From contig JAOSJX010000022.1 of NCBI GenBank assembly GCA_027493875.1, positions 248,001 to 312,000 of the forward strand: 64,000 nucleotides of DNA, written 5' to 3'. Origin of the DNA: Deltaproteobacteria bacterium. GTDB lineage: Bacteria; Lernaellota; Lernaellaia; JACKCT01. The notes beneath the pieces are model-generated. The model had not been told where the DNA came from and searched no databases. It saw only the letters and a list, made by a program, of their open reading frames with translations. This document shows, in pieces, positions 50,618 through 59,886 of this stretch (positions are counted from its first letter, which is position 1; every line of letters starts with the position of its first letter). The position numbers were made by a program, and so were the translations under genes.

Positions 50618-52051
50618 CGTCGCTTCCCTCCCCGCGGCGATCCGTTCGCCGCGTTCAGCCGGCCCGGATTCAAAATCGCGTTCGGGTCGAGCTCGGCCTT
50701 CACCCGCCGGAACAGTTCGCCCGATCCGCTCTCGCCGAAAAAGCCGCGCGGCGTATTGGGCGCCGCCGCCGAAATGATGCGCCACCCCGCCCCCGCCTCG
50801 CCCCGCGGCGCGCTGCGCGTCCGCCCACAGCGCGTCGAAAAGCGCGGTCGCGTCGCCGTTCTCAGCCCGGGCCGTCACGAAAAAACTGAGCGACGCGCCG
50901 TTCGGCGTGGGATGACCGAGCACGGTGCGAATCTCGGCGCGGTCCTTGAGCGCTTTGCGGACGGCGCCGTACAACGCGCCGACGCGCGACCACGGCGCCG
51001 CGAAATCCATCACGTCCGCCACGCCGCCCGTTTCCGCGAGAACATGATGACGGCGGAACCCGTCGAGGTAGGATCGCTCGAACGTGACGCGGGACGGCTC
51101 CTCGCCGAGCGCCTTGCCGTCCGCCTTGCGGCCGATTTCCGCGGCGATTTCCTCCTCGACGCCCGGCCGCTCCTCGCGGCCTTCGAACGCCAGGCACAAC
51201 ACGCATTTCTCGTCCGCCGTCTTCGTCCCGCGAAACGCCGCGCGCGTTTCGTCGACGTCCATCAGCCGCGCCCCCGAAGGACGCAGCCCCGCGCGGACCA
51301 CGAGCCGCAGGGCGCGCGCGCCGTTCTCGAACGACGAAAAAGCGTGCGCGGCGAAAACGCGGCGCTCCGGCGAGAGCGCCACGCGCAGCTTCGCCCGCGT
51401 GATGATGCCCAGCGCGCCCTCGCTGCCGATGAGCAGATGATCGAGATCCGGCCCCGTCGCCGAGCGCGGCGCGGTGCGCGTCTTGACGATGGACCCGTCC
51501 GGCAACACGGCCTGCAGGCTGACGATCATCTCCTCGATGCGCCCATAGCGCGCGGACAACCGCCCCGCCTGCCGCGTCGCGATCGCGCCGCCGATGGTGG
51601 ACGACGGCGCCGTCGGCGGCACGTGGCCCAGCGTGTAGCCGCGCCGCGAAATGGTGCGTTCCAACTCCCAGATCAACATCCCGGCCTGCGCGGAAACGAT
51701 CATCGAGTCCTCATCAAACGACAGCAGGCGCTTCATGCGTTTCATGTCGCACGCGATGCCGCCCGGCGCGGCCGGCGCGCCGCGGCGGTGCGAGCCGGTG
51801 CCCATCGGAATTACCGGCACCTTCCACTCGTTCGCCAGACGCAATAGGCGGCTTACCTCTTCCACGGTCTCCGGCCACACGATGAACGACAAACGCTCCG
51901 GCAGCCGCCCCGCTTTCATCTCCAGCAGCGAACGCGTCCACGGGCGATGGCTGTAGATCAGCGTTTCGAGCGCCCCTTCCCGCACGCGGTCCGGCCCGAA
52001 GATATCCGTCAGCTTGTGCCGCAGTTCGATATTGCCCTTGAAGCGCTTCAC
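50614..52051 (-). CDS. FAD-binding oxidoreductase, GlcD/AGPS-like, copy 2 (one indel)
   Basis: GTG start (KRFKGNIELRHKLTDIFG). FAD domain: LSFIVWPETVEEVSRLLRLA, PVIPMGTGSHRRGAPAAPGG, DLDHLLIGSEGALGIITRAK. A slip near 50795 leads to the proper end GELFRRVKAELDPNAILNPG and GKRR. Vanillyl-alcohol-oxidase fold; these oxidise 2-hydroxy acids or related substrates. Overlaps both neighbours by 4 bases, forming a three-gene redox operon. Confidence 0.82.
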
Positions 52052-53613
52052 AGGCCCAACTTCCCCGGGTTCATCACGTCGTCCGGATCGAACGCGTTCT
52101 TGAGCGCGCGTAACAGCTTGACGCCGTCGCCGAGCTCGCGCGGCATGAACTCCGCTTTCGAAAGTCCGACGCCGTGATGATGGCTGATCGTCCCGCGCGT
52201 GCGGACCGTCACGTCCATCGCGTCGCGCCACACCTCTTGGTGAAGCGCATGCGCGGCGCGCGGATTCATCGCGGAGCCGACGAACGTGAAATAGATGGAA
52301 CAGCCGTCCGGGTACGCGTGCGAGAAGTGCGCCATGATGAAGGCTTTCGTCTTGATCGCGTCGCGCACGTCTTTGTAAAGCCGCGCCACGCGGTCCCACG
52401 AACACGCCACCTCAATGGTATCGACGAACGCCTGATTGTAAAATACTTTGATCATCTTGTAGCTCACGTGGTAGCGGTTGCGGTACCACTTGAGCGCGGG
52501 CTCCGGGCCGAGGTTGCGTCCGCCGAGCCGTTCGCAAAAGCGGATCGTCTGGTCGAATTCGAACCGCGTCAGCCGGTCGGAGCCTTCGAACATCAGCACC
52601 ATCAGGCATCCCTGCCGCGCCAGTCCTTCCAGCTTGTTGCCCACGTCGGCCCAGCGGTTCACCGCGCGCTGCGCCCTTCGAAAAATTTTCGGCGCCATCG
52701 CGCGCAGCTTGGTTCCGATCGCGTCGAGCGGCACGTAGTCCATAATGCCGACGCCCGACGTTTCTTCTTCCGCGCCCTTCGTCCCCACCATCATCGTGTC
52801 GAGCGGATCGTACAGACGCATCGCCGCGGGCCGCAGCCCGTGCCGCATCACGAGACGCATCGCCTGCACGCCGGCGGGCACGTCGGGAAACGTGAACGCC
52901 ACAAAGAGGCGCGTCTCCGGCGTCGGCCAGATGCGGCACGTCGCTTCCGTCAGGACGCCCAGCGTGCCCTCGCTGCCCGTCATGATCTGCCGCCAATCGG
53001 GCCCGAGCGCTTCGCCCGGCGCTTCGGGCGCGCGGCGGATTTCGCCGTCCGCCGTCACGAATTCGCAGCCGAGCACCATGTCCTCGATCTTGCCGTAGCG
53101 CGACGAAAGCTGACCGGCGCTGCGCGTGGCGACCCATCCGCCGTACGTCGAGCAATAAATGCTGCTGGGGAAATGGCCCATCGTGTAGCCGCGCCGCTCC
53201 AGCTCGTTTTCGAGGTTCTGGCCCATGATCCCGGGCTGCGCCGTAACGCTGAGATCGTCGTCGTTGACCTCGATCACACGGCTCATGCGTTTCATGTCCA
53301 GCATGATCCCGCCGCGCACCGGCGTCGTGCCGCCGCACACGCCGGATCCCGCCCCGAACGGCACGACCGCCATTTTTTGCTCCGCCGCGAAGCGGACGAT
53401 CTGTTGAACCTGTTCCGTGTTCTCCGGCCAGACGACGACGTCGGGAAACGACTCGCGCACGCCTTCCGATTGCAAAATCAGCGTGCCCGGATACATGTCG
53501 CGGGAATAATGCAGGCGGTCGAGGTCGGAAACGGAAACGCCTTCCGGCCCCACGATGGCGGCGAGGCGGCTGACGATGGTGCTGGATGCCGGAACCGGTA
53601 TGCGTATGGCCAT
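52048..53613 (-). CDS. FAD-binding oxidoreductase, alkyl-DHAP synthase-like, copy 1
   Basis: 521 residues, intact from ATG 53613. FAD site VVPFGAGSGVCGGTTPVRGG, MTGSEGTLGVLTEATCRIW, SISHHHGVGLSKA-type segment (TISHHHGVG near residue 480) as in alkyldihydroxyacetonephosphate synthases, and DPDDVMNPGKLGL at the end. The His triplet suggests the AGPS-like branch (ether lipid formation), but the Fe-S partner downstream suggests a dehydrogenase. Paralogous to copy 2. Upstream of it lies the pgs cluster, 104 bases away. Confidence 0.82.
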   Translation of the reverse strand: MAIRIPVPASSTIVSRLAAIVGPEGVSVSDLDRLHYSRDMYPGTLILQSEGVRESFPDVVVWPENTEQVQQIVRFAAEQKMAVVPFGAGSGVCGGTTPVRGGIMLDMKRMSRVIEVNDDDLSVTAQPGIMGQNLENELERRGYTMGHFPSSIYCSTYGGWVATRSAGQLSSRYGKIEDMVLGCEFVTADGEIRRAPEAPGEALGPDWRQIMTGSEGTLGVLTEATCRIWPTPETRLFVAFTFPDVPAGVQAMRLVMRHGLRPAAMRLYDPLDTMMVGTKGAEEETSGVGIMDYVPLDAIGTKLRAMAPKIFRRAQRAVNRWADVGNKLEGLARQGCLMVLMFEGSDRLTRFEFDQTIRFCERLGGRNLGPEPALKWYRNRYHVSYKMIKVFYNQAFVDTIEVACSWDRVARLYKDVRDAIKTKAFIMAHFSHAYPDGCSIYFTFVGSAMNPRAAHALHQEVWRDAMDVTVRTRGTISHHHGVGLSKAEFMPRELGDGVKLLRALKNAFDPDDVMNPGKLGL

Positions 53614-53679
53614 GATTGACGTCGCGGCGCCGGGCCGCAATTCAATCTAGGGGGCTATGGCGCACTGTGTCAACGCGCC

Positions 53680-53720
53680 GAGCCCAAGGGCTCAATGGCC
53701 CAAAAGCCCAATGGCTCTCA
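53680..53720. repeat. short-period repeat, GCCCAATGG units
   Basis: Imperfect units gcccaaggg, ctcaatggc, ccaaaagcc, caatggctc between pgsW and the FAD oxidase gene. Same class of junction repeat. Confidence 0.5.
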
Positions 53721-54863
53721 GACCATGGGTCCTGGATGCTTCTTGCCCTTGGACGGCTTGGAGCTCACAAGCATGCGGAATCCCCAATCGGAGCGGATGA
53801 ACGCATAGAGCAGCACGAGCACCAACACGAGCACGCCCGTCGCGAGGTTCTTATTGTATTCCTCGCTGTAGAAGATACGTCCTCGCCGATGCGGGGCATC
53901 TTCTGCGGCTGGATCGGAAACGCGTAACGCTTCGCAAATTCCTCGATTTGCACCAGGTGGATGACCGGGACGCCCTCTTCGATCATGCGGGACATGACCG
54001 AATCCATGTACGGATCCCTGAAGCGGCAACCGCCGGTTCAGGCCGGGCTTGAACAGGCGTTTGCCGATCTTCGTGCCGACCGACGTCGTGCCGCCGCCGA
54101 CGTTGACGTAGGCCTTGATCGACGCCGCGCCGGCTTGCTCCCGGTAAATCGCCATTCGTTGATTGAGGCTGTCCGTGTAATCCTCCGGGTCGATGAACGG
54201 AATGCCGTGCCGGTCGATGGCGCGGCGCAACTGGCGAAGGCCGAGCGGTGTCATGCCCAAGCCGTCGTCTTCCACGCCGCCGATGGACGCCGCGATCGTT
54301 CGGAAGGAGATGATTTTCCGCTCGTGAAGTGTTTTTTCCATGTCGATCCAGAGATACTTCGGCTCGTTCGCGCCCCACGACGACGCCGACGCGCTGGTGA
54401 TGACGATCGGCTTGAGCTTCAGCGTCTCGATCGCGGTGCAGACCGCGGCGTTGATCGCCGGAAACGAGCCGGAAAGCCCCACCGCGACCACGTCGCCCTC
54501 CACGACTTCCGCGCGCAAGAGGAGGTGAACCACCAGAGCGGCGAAATTCGGATTGATCGACGTTTGTTTGGCCGACAGGCTGCCCGTGTTGCTCGTCACC
54601 GTACTCATCAGCGTACCGATCAGGCCGGACTCCATGGGATCCACTTCCTTATCGATGGCCAGACCGATGCGCCGGCGTTGTTCCTTGATCGCCTCGAACG
54701 CCTCCGCCGTCAGACGCGCGGCGCGGACCTTCTCCTTGAAAAACGGTTGCTCCTTCCTGACCGGATTCGCTTCGACCATCAGGAGCCCCGTCGCCGCCAC
54801 CACGGCGATCAAAATCAGCGCCAGACGCGAGACGCCGTGCGGACGCCAATAAATATTTTTCAT
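53718..54863 (-). CDS. pgsW: poly-gamma-glutamate system protein PgsW (two compensating indels)
   Basis: N-terminal helix (ALILIAVVAATGLLMVEANP), soluble domain with GDVVAVGLSGSFPAINAAVC and KPIVITSASASSWGANEP, then YVNVGGGTTSVG. Between about 54025 and 53890 the frame is displaced; the true sequence there (VMSRMIEEGVPVIHLVQIEE) reads in another frame. Ends with a C-terminal membrane helix (GVLVLVLVLLYAFIRSDWGF). Member of the poly-gamma-glutamate system family found beside pgsBC in Gram-negatives. Start overlaps pgsC by 4 bases. Confidence 0.82.
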   Translation of the reverse strand: MKNIYWRPHGVSRLALILIAVVAATGLLMVEANPVRKEQPFFKEKVRAARLTAEAFEAIKEQRRRIGLAIDKEVDPMESGLIGTLMSTVTSNTGSLSAKQTSINPNFAALVVHLLLRAEVVEGDVVAVGLSGSFPAINAAVCTAIETLKLKPIVITSASASSWGANEPKYLWIDMEKTLHERKIISFRTIAASIGGVEDDGLGMTPLGLRQLRRAIDRHGIPFIDPEDYTDSLNQRMAIYREQAGAASIKAYVNVGGGTTSVGTKIGKRLFKPGLNRRLPLQGSVHGFGHVPHDRRGRPGHPPGANRGICEALRVSDPAAEDAPHRRGRIFYSEEYNKNLATGVLVLVLVLLYAFIRSDWGFRMLVSSKPSKGKKHPGPMV

Positions 54864-55320
54864 AGAACGAGGTCCTTTCCGACCATGAGAATCAGAATCA
54901 AACGGACCACCACGGCCGACGTGACCAGCGCGCTGGCCGTTTCCACCACGCCCTGGCGATCGAACCAGATGGCGATCAATCCCGGGATGATGTAACCGAT
55001 CACGATATAGTCGGTCGTCATCTCGATCATATGCATTTGGGCGAACAGCGACCGGATGAGAATGCCCGCCAGATAACCCACGAGAATCATCAGGACCGTC
55101 CGGCGCTTGCCGTAAATGATGACGAAGTTCGACAGCGCGTGGACGAGAATGTACGTGAGAAAACCGGCCGCCAAGGTGAGGACGACGTCGATCGGGTAGG
55201 ACAGGCCCAGCGCGATATAGCCCGGCACGACCATGCCCCCGCGGCCAGTCCGAAGATTTCCGAAAACAGCAGGCTCACCACCAGGCCGATCCCGATGGAA
55301 AGCGACAGCAGACTGATCAT
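54860..55320 (-). CDS. pgsC: poly-gamma-glutamate synthase subunit PgsC/CapC (one indel)
   Basis: Small polytopic membrane protein. MISLLSLSIGIGLVVSLLFS, then after a slip near 55240 VVPGYIALGLSYPIDVVLTL, and further helices (YLAGILIRSLFAQMH, DYIVIGYIIPGLIAIWFDRQ). PGYIALGLSYP and GYIIPGLIAIW are typical of CapC. Start overlaps the pgsB stop as ATGA. Works with PgsB in membrane-bound synthesis and export of poly-gamma-glutamate. Confidence 0.88.
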
Positions 55321-56520
55321 AACGAACTCCTGAGCGTGCTGCGGTTGCCGAAATACTCCGCGAGGCTGAGCCCCTGCCCCCGATGTTGCCCATCCCCATC
55401 ACCAGCGAGCTCCGTCCGGAAAGCCCCACCACGGATTCGAAGATTTCGCGCTCGGTCCGATTCTCCGCGAGATAGAGCTTCCGCGCATCGAGGCCGGAGC
55501 GCCCCGCCTCCCGCGCGAAGATATAGGTGCCGGTTCCCATCAGCACGTAATAATCCGCGGGTTCCCACGACACGCACGCCTCCGCGAGCTGCTTGGAGCG
55601 GTCCGGCCGGTCCCCGCGCAGATTGAAGATAATGATGCGGTGCTCCACGTCGCGGAACATGCCGAGCGCCATGTTCCAGATGCGTTCCGTGGAGTCCGGA
55701 TCGTTCGCGGCGAAACCGTTGACGAAATGAATCCGCCGCCCGAAGAAGTCGAGGTTGTCGACCGTCATCACCCCGGGATCGGGTTGCCCTTCCCACATGC
55801 CGGAAAGCGCCGTCGGCGGTCCACGCCGAGATCGGCGCAAACCTTCAGCGCGAGCGCCACGTTTTCCGCGTGCTCGACGTAGGAAAAGCCGGCGAGGTCC
55901 TTCTCCGTAATCGCCTCGACGTCATCCTCGGTCACGCCCACGAGTTTCGTCCCGCGGTCTTTCGCCGCATCGGCGAAAAGGCCCAGATGCTTGCGCTCCG
56001 CCGTATAGAGGATTTTTTTCGGCGGCACCATGCCCGCCAGCGCCAGCGCCACGTCCTCTTCGCCCGGTCCCATCACGTCCAGGTGGTCGCGCCGCGCGTT
56101 CGTGATCACGCCGTGCGTCGCCCGCACGAGCTTCGCCTCGCACAGCGTCTGCAAATACGGTTGCAACGCCATGCATTCGATCACCAGCGCCTTTGCGTCG
56201 TACCCCACCGCTTTACGGACGATGCGGAGTTGTTCGATTACATTGGCCTTGGACGGCCGGAATACCGGAAATTCGCTGCCGTCCGGCAGGATCATCCGCG
56301 GCAGGGTTCCCGTCGTTTTGGCGCAGGTCCGGATGCCGCCCGCCCGCAACCCCGAGGCGATCAGACGGGTCAGGCTCGACTTGCCGCGCGTGCCGTTGAC
56401 GTGGACGCGGACCGGAATGCGGCTCAGGTTGCGCCGGTGAAACGCGATCTCCAAAAATCCGAGGACCAGGAGAAACGCGATGACGCCGCCGAAGATCCAG
56501 ATGTAAAGAAACTCCGTCAT
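55317..56520 (-). CDS. pgsB: poly-gamma-glutamate synthase subunit PgsB/CapB (two indels)
   Basis: ATP-dependent amide ligase of the Mur-ligase-like group. N-terminal helix MTEFLYIWIFGGVIAFLLVL, ATP loop VNGTRGKSS at residues 42-50, KTTGTLPRMILPDG, ALVIECMALQPYLQ, GVITNARRDHLDVMG, IIIFNLRGDRPDRS. Slips near 55805 and 55375; corrected end is LSLAEYFGNRSTLRSSL. Joins glutamate units through gamma-carboxyl groups. Heads pgsBCW; no pgsA (capA) is seen in the window. Confidence 0.9.
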
Positions 56521-56659
56521 GGCCGTCCCCGGGAACGAGGTCCCGGAATCGTCGGCGCAATATCGTGACGGGGCCGGAAAGTCAACGGGCAACGGCTTCA
56601 GGCTGATCGCGATCGCGCTTGACCCGACTCAAATTTCACCGGCCTGGCTCGATTCGTTC

Positions 56660-56688
56660 TTGACACATCCGAGGGCCGGAGTGAGAAT
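56660..56688 (+). promoter_or_regulatory. predicted promoter for the amidohydrolase gene
   Basis: TTGACA (56660-56665), 17-base spacer, GAGAAT (56683-56688) as a weak -10; GAGGGGG ribosome site lies just before the ATG at 56732. Confidence 0.45.
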
Positions 56689-56731
56689 CGAAACCCTGCT
56701 CGTGTCGTTCAAAATCTGAGGGGGTAGAACC

Positions 56732-57559
56732 ATGGATATTATTGATTTCCGTGTCAGGCCGCGCACGCAGTGGTTTCTAAAGGACCTCGTGCCCAAACCC
56801 ATTCCCGCGTTCGAACTCTATCTCAAACTTTTCGGGGGAACGCCGGACCAGAAGCGTCTGACGCCCGCCACCGTGGAAGAATCCATCGAGGATATGCACG
56901 AATACGGCATCACAAAGGGTGTCATCTTCGCCGGCGATGCCGAAGGAACCGCCAACGTCGTTGAAGTCTGCGAAAAATTTCCCGATTCCTACATCGGCCT
57001 CGCCGGCGTCCGCCCCGAACACGGCGTTCAGAAGGCCTATCAGGACCTTAAGCGCTTCTACCTCGACCACAATCTCCGCGGGCTGAACATGAGCCCGTAC
57101 CTGACCGGCGTGTACGCCACCGACCGGCGCAATTACCCGCTCTACCAGTTGTCCGAAGAGCTCGGGCGCTGCGTCGTCATCCATTCGTCGGCCCACTACA
57201 ATCCGAACACGCCGCTCGACCTGTCCGACCCGATGGAAGTGGATAAGGTCGCGGTGGACTTCCCCGACCTCAAACTCGTCATCACGCACGGCGGCTACGG
57301 CTTCGGCGACCTCGGTCCGACCATCGCCAACCGCCACAAAAACGTGTACCTCGACCTTACGTCGATCCACCCGCGCGCGTTGACGAAAACCATCATCGCC
57401 CTCGCGAACACCCAGTTGCGCAACAAAATCATCTTCGGCACCAACTACCCGTGCTTTGAGTACGACATCGTGGAACTGTGGAAGAAAACGCTCGACGAAA
57501 AAGTCCTGGAGCGCTTCTTCTACAAAAACGCCGCGCGCGTGCTGGGTCTCGACGGCTGA
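56732..57559 (+). CDS. amidohydrolase-2 family metal-dependent hydrolase
   Basis: 275 residues, intact. TIM-barrel hydrolase/decarboxylase superfamily: MDIIDFRVRPRTQW (the usual first-strand DxHxH is here DFRVR, so the first metal site is altered), YIGLAGVRPEHG, CVVIHSSAHYNPN, LVITHGGYGFGD, IFGTNYPCFEYD and FFYKNAARVLGLDG at the end. The later His and Asp residues are present. Whether it binds metal is uncertain. An acyltransferase gene follows after 7 bases. Confidence 0.83.
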   Translation: MDIIDFRVRPRTQWFLKDLVPKPIPAFELYLKLFGGTPDQKRLTPATVEESIEDMHEYGITKGVIFAGDAEGTANVVEVCEKFPDSYIGLAGVRPEHGVQKAYQDLKRFYLDHNLRGLNMSPYLTGVYATDRRNYPLYQLSEELGRCVVIHSSAHYNPNTPLDLSDPMEVDKVAVDFPDLKLVITHGGYGFGDLGPTIANRHKNVYLDLTSIHPRALTKTIIALANTQLRNKIIFGTNYPCFEYDIVELWKKTLDEKVLERFFYKNAARVLGLDG

Positions 57560-57566
57560 CGAGTGA

Positions 57567-59071
57567 ATGACTGCCGCGAAACCGCAATCACCGGATAACC
57601 GGTCAACCGGACAACCGGACGACCGGAAAACTGGCCAACCGGATAACCGGACAACCGGCGAACCGGACAACCGGAAATACGAAGCGCCGTTAGACCATTT
57701 TTCCGAATACGCCATGTCTGTCGAGACGGACGAATACCCTAAGAACGACTTTACGCAGCTTCAGTTCCGCGGGCCGATCGACTACACGGCGCTCGCCGAG
57801 GCCTACGACGAGGGCATCGCCAAGGTTCCGGTTTTCAATTGCAATCTGCGCGAACGCCGGCGCGGCCTCTTCTACGAACCCTATTGGACCTTCAACCACG
57901 AGGTAAAAAACCGGCTCATCATCGAGGACTGCCGCCACATGGCCGGCGATCCCTTCGACCCGATGGAGTTCTCCACCCTCTACTACTCCGGAACGCACCC
58001 GCCGCCGCATCGACCCCACGCGCGAGTTTCCCCTGCACGTCTACCTGCTGCGCGTGAAGGACGAAGAGCACATTCTCTCCATCAACTTCCACCACAGCGT
58101 GATGGACCCGGCCAAAGCCTACATCGTCATCACCACGATGCTGGCGCGCTACCACGAAAAAATAAAAGGCGAAAAACCGGAGTGGGCCAAGGCTCTGGGC
58201 ATGGCCATGCTCAAACGCAAGGAAGGCTTCATCAAGCCGCTGCCCATGCGCACCTTCGCGCGCGAACAGCTCTCCGACACGCTCATCAAAAATACCAACA
58301 GCCGCGTCGCCACCATCCGCACGCGCCGCCTCCTCGATCCCGCGGAACACAAAGGACGCATCAGCCTGCGCGCCGTCATCGACGACGAAAAAATCCTCGA
58401 CGGCCTCCTCGCGCGCGCGCTGCGCAATCACGCCACGTTGAACGACCTCATCTTCGCGTGCGCCCACCGCGTGATCCGCGCGTGGAACGACGAGCGCGGC
58501 GAAACGAAGGACCGCTTCCGCTTCATGCTCATCACCAGCCTCACGGGACGCATGGCCCTCGGCGACAACACCGGCGCGGGGCTATCGGGTCTGAACTTTT
58601 ATTTCGGATCACCCGGCGAACACGGACCTGGACACGATCATTCAGCACTTCGCGAACGTGCGTAAAACGCAGCTCGACCGCGGCGTGGATATCCAGTTCT
58701 ACAACACGCTGCGCTACATCGTGCAGGCGTTCCGGATTTTTCCGATCCACGTCCGCCGCAACTTCGTGCGCCCGATCATCGAACGCATTCCTTGCACGTT
58801 TTACTTATCGAATTTGGGAACCGTCTGGCCGAAAATCGTGGACGGCCGCCAGACGATGGACTCGGTCGTCCTCGGCGCGGGGGATTTCGTCATCAGCGAT
58901 ATGCACTCCTCCGCGTCCATCGCGCGCAACCTCGGCCTCGGCCTCACCGTCCGCGCGCACAACCGCCGTTTCTACATGAACTACGTCTGCGACCGCTTCC
59001 GCTTCGAACAAGGCGAAGCCAAAGACATCACCGACCGCATCACCAACGAACTCATCAACGCCGCGGGGTAA
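57567..59071 (+). CDS. condensation-fold acyltransferase with repeat-coded N-terminal linker (two indels)
   Basis: After an odd N-terminal linker made of QPDNR-type repeats (residues ~8-36), the domain begins LDHFSEYAMSVETDEYPKND. The catalytic motif INFHHSVMDP (HHxxxD near residue 175) and GLGLTVRAHNRRFYMNYVCD at the end place it in the CoA-dependent acyltransferase/NRPS-condensation superfamily, like mycobacterial PapA or WS/DGAT-type proteins. Slips near 58010 and 58610. Likely forms an ester or amide from an acyl donor; substrate unknown. Confidence 0.72.
57585..57680 (+). repeat. CCGGAYAA repeat inside the acyltransferase 5' end
   Basis: About ten imperfect copies of a ~9-base unit (ccggataa, ccggtcaa, ccggacaa, ccggacga, ccggaaaa, and so on) encode the PDNRSTGQPDDRKTGQ-type linker. 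It matches the intergenic repeat class of this genome but lies in frame within a coding region. Confidence 0.8.
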
Positions 59072-59119
59072 CCGTTGTAGCCGAAACGGAGCACCTGCAA
59101 CGTTCACTGGCGACCAAAC

Positions 59120-59245
59120 CGCCAGCTTGCACTTCTTCCTCCGCCGTCTCCGCGCCTCCGCGTGAGATTCTTTCTTCGTCCTGCGGCCATAGTTCTTCTT
59201 ACCTGCGATTCCTCCGCGGCCTCTGCGTTCTCTGCGGTAAGTAAT
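59120..59245. repeat. CTCCGCG/CTCTGCG-type degenerate repeat
   Basis: The gap between two convergent genes contains degenerate 8-10 base units (ctccgcgcctccgcg, cctccgcggcctctgcg, ttctctgcgg). Repeats of this wording are scattered through many bacterial genomes in intergenic positions. No gene is supported here despite open frames on both strands. Confidence 0.6.
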
Positions 59246-59266
59246 GCGCTTTCTTAATCGCAGCAC

Positions 59267-59674
59267 TCACGCCGCGCCGAGTCGCACTTCCGTCACCACG
59301 TCGAATGTCGGCGCGTCCATCAGCGTCCTTTTCACCGCGCACTTCTGCGCCACACGCACGAGCGCCTCGTGGTACTTCTCCGGAAAATCCTCCGGCACCT
59401 CGATATGCAGGCGCACCGCATCCAGCCGCCCCGTCTCCGCGTTGAAATCGTTGTCCTGGATCACGCGGATACCCTCCGTCGGCAGCCCGCGGTTCTGGCA
59501 GAAACCCGCCACGTAAATCCCCGCGCACGTCCCGATCGACGCCAGAAAAACCATGTACGGCGCGGGCGCGCTGTCCTCGCCGCCGTTCGACGCCGGCTGA
59601 TCCGTCCGCACCACGTGCCCGCCGAAATGTGCGTCCACCTTCTTACCGCCAGGGAAACTGATTTCCATCCGCAT
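59267..59674 (-). CDS. OsmC-family protein
   Basis: 135 residues, intact. MRMEISFPGGKKVDAHFGGH, YMVFLASIGTCAGIYVAGFC, and VAQKCAVKRTLMDAP. OsmC/Ohr proteins use two Cys for peroxide reduction; here Cys lie at CAGIYVAGFC and CAVKR, so a redox role is plausible. Strong ribosome site GGAGG and a near-consensus promoter precede it. Confidence 0.87.
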   Translation of the reverse strand: MRMEISFPGGKKVDAHFGGHVVRTDQPASNGGEDSAPAPYMVFLASIGTCAGIYVAGFCQNRGLPTEGIRVIQDNDFNAETGRLDAVRLHIEVPEDFPEKYHEALVRVAQKCAVKRTLMDAPTFDVVTEVRLGAA

Positions 59675-59697
59675 GTCGGCCTCCTTTTCTATCTATG

Positions 59698-59726
59698 GAT
59701 ATAGCAATATTTCTATTCTTTGTCAA
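59698..59726 (-). promoter_or_regulatory. sigma-70 promoter for the OsmC gene
   Basis: On the minus strand TTGACA (59721-59726), 17-base AT-rich spacer, TATATC (59698-59703). The transcription start would leave a ~20-base leader with GGAGG. Confidence 0.75.
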
Positions 59727-59886
59727 GCGCGTCATTCCCGTCCGTGACTCCATTTTCGTCCCGTGTAACTCGGCGAGGAAGTTTCATCCTCCCTCACCAC
59801 TCCGTCATCCTTCCAAATTGACACCCCGCACCCTTTTCCCTAGCATCGAAACTCTCTTCACGGGCTTTGAAACCAGGAGAACTCTC

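Noticed and set aside
50093..51847. Long plus-strand open frame opposite the FAD oxidase and Fe-S genes
   Set aside because: Arg/His/Ala-biased composition with no motif; the minus strand encodes well-conserved proteins.
52174..53619. Plus-strand open frame opposite the AGPS-like oxidase
   Set aside because: Same reason: shadow of an intact, motif-rich minus-strand gene.
59120..59266. Possible small Arg-rich or Cys-rich proteins in the gap before the OsmC gene
   Set aside because: The open frames are produced by a degenerate CTCCGCG-type repeat and have no start context or homology signals.
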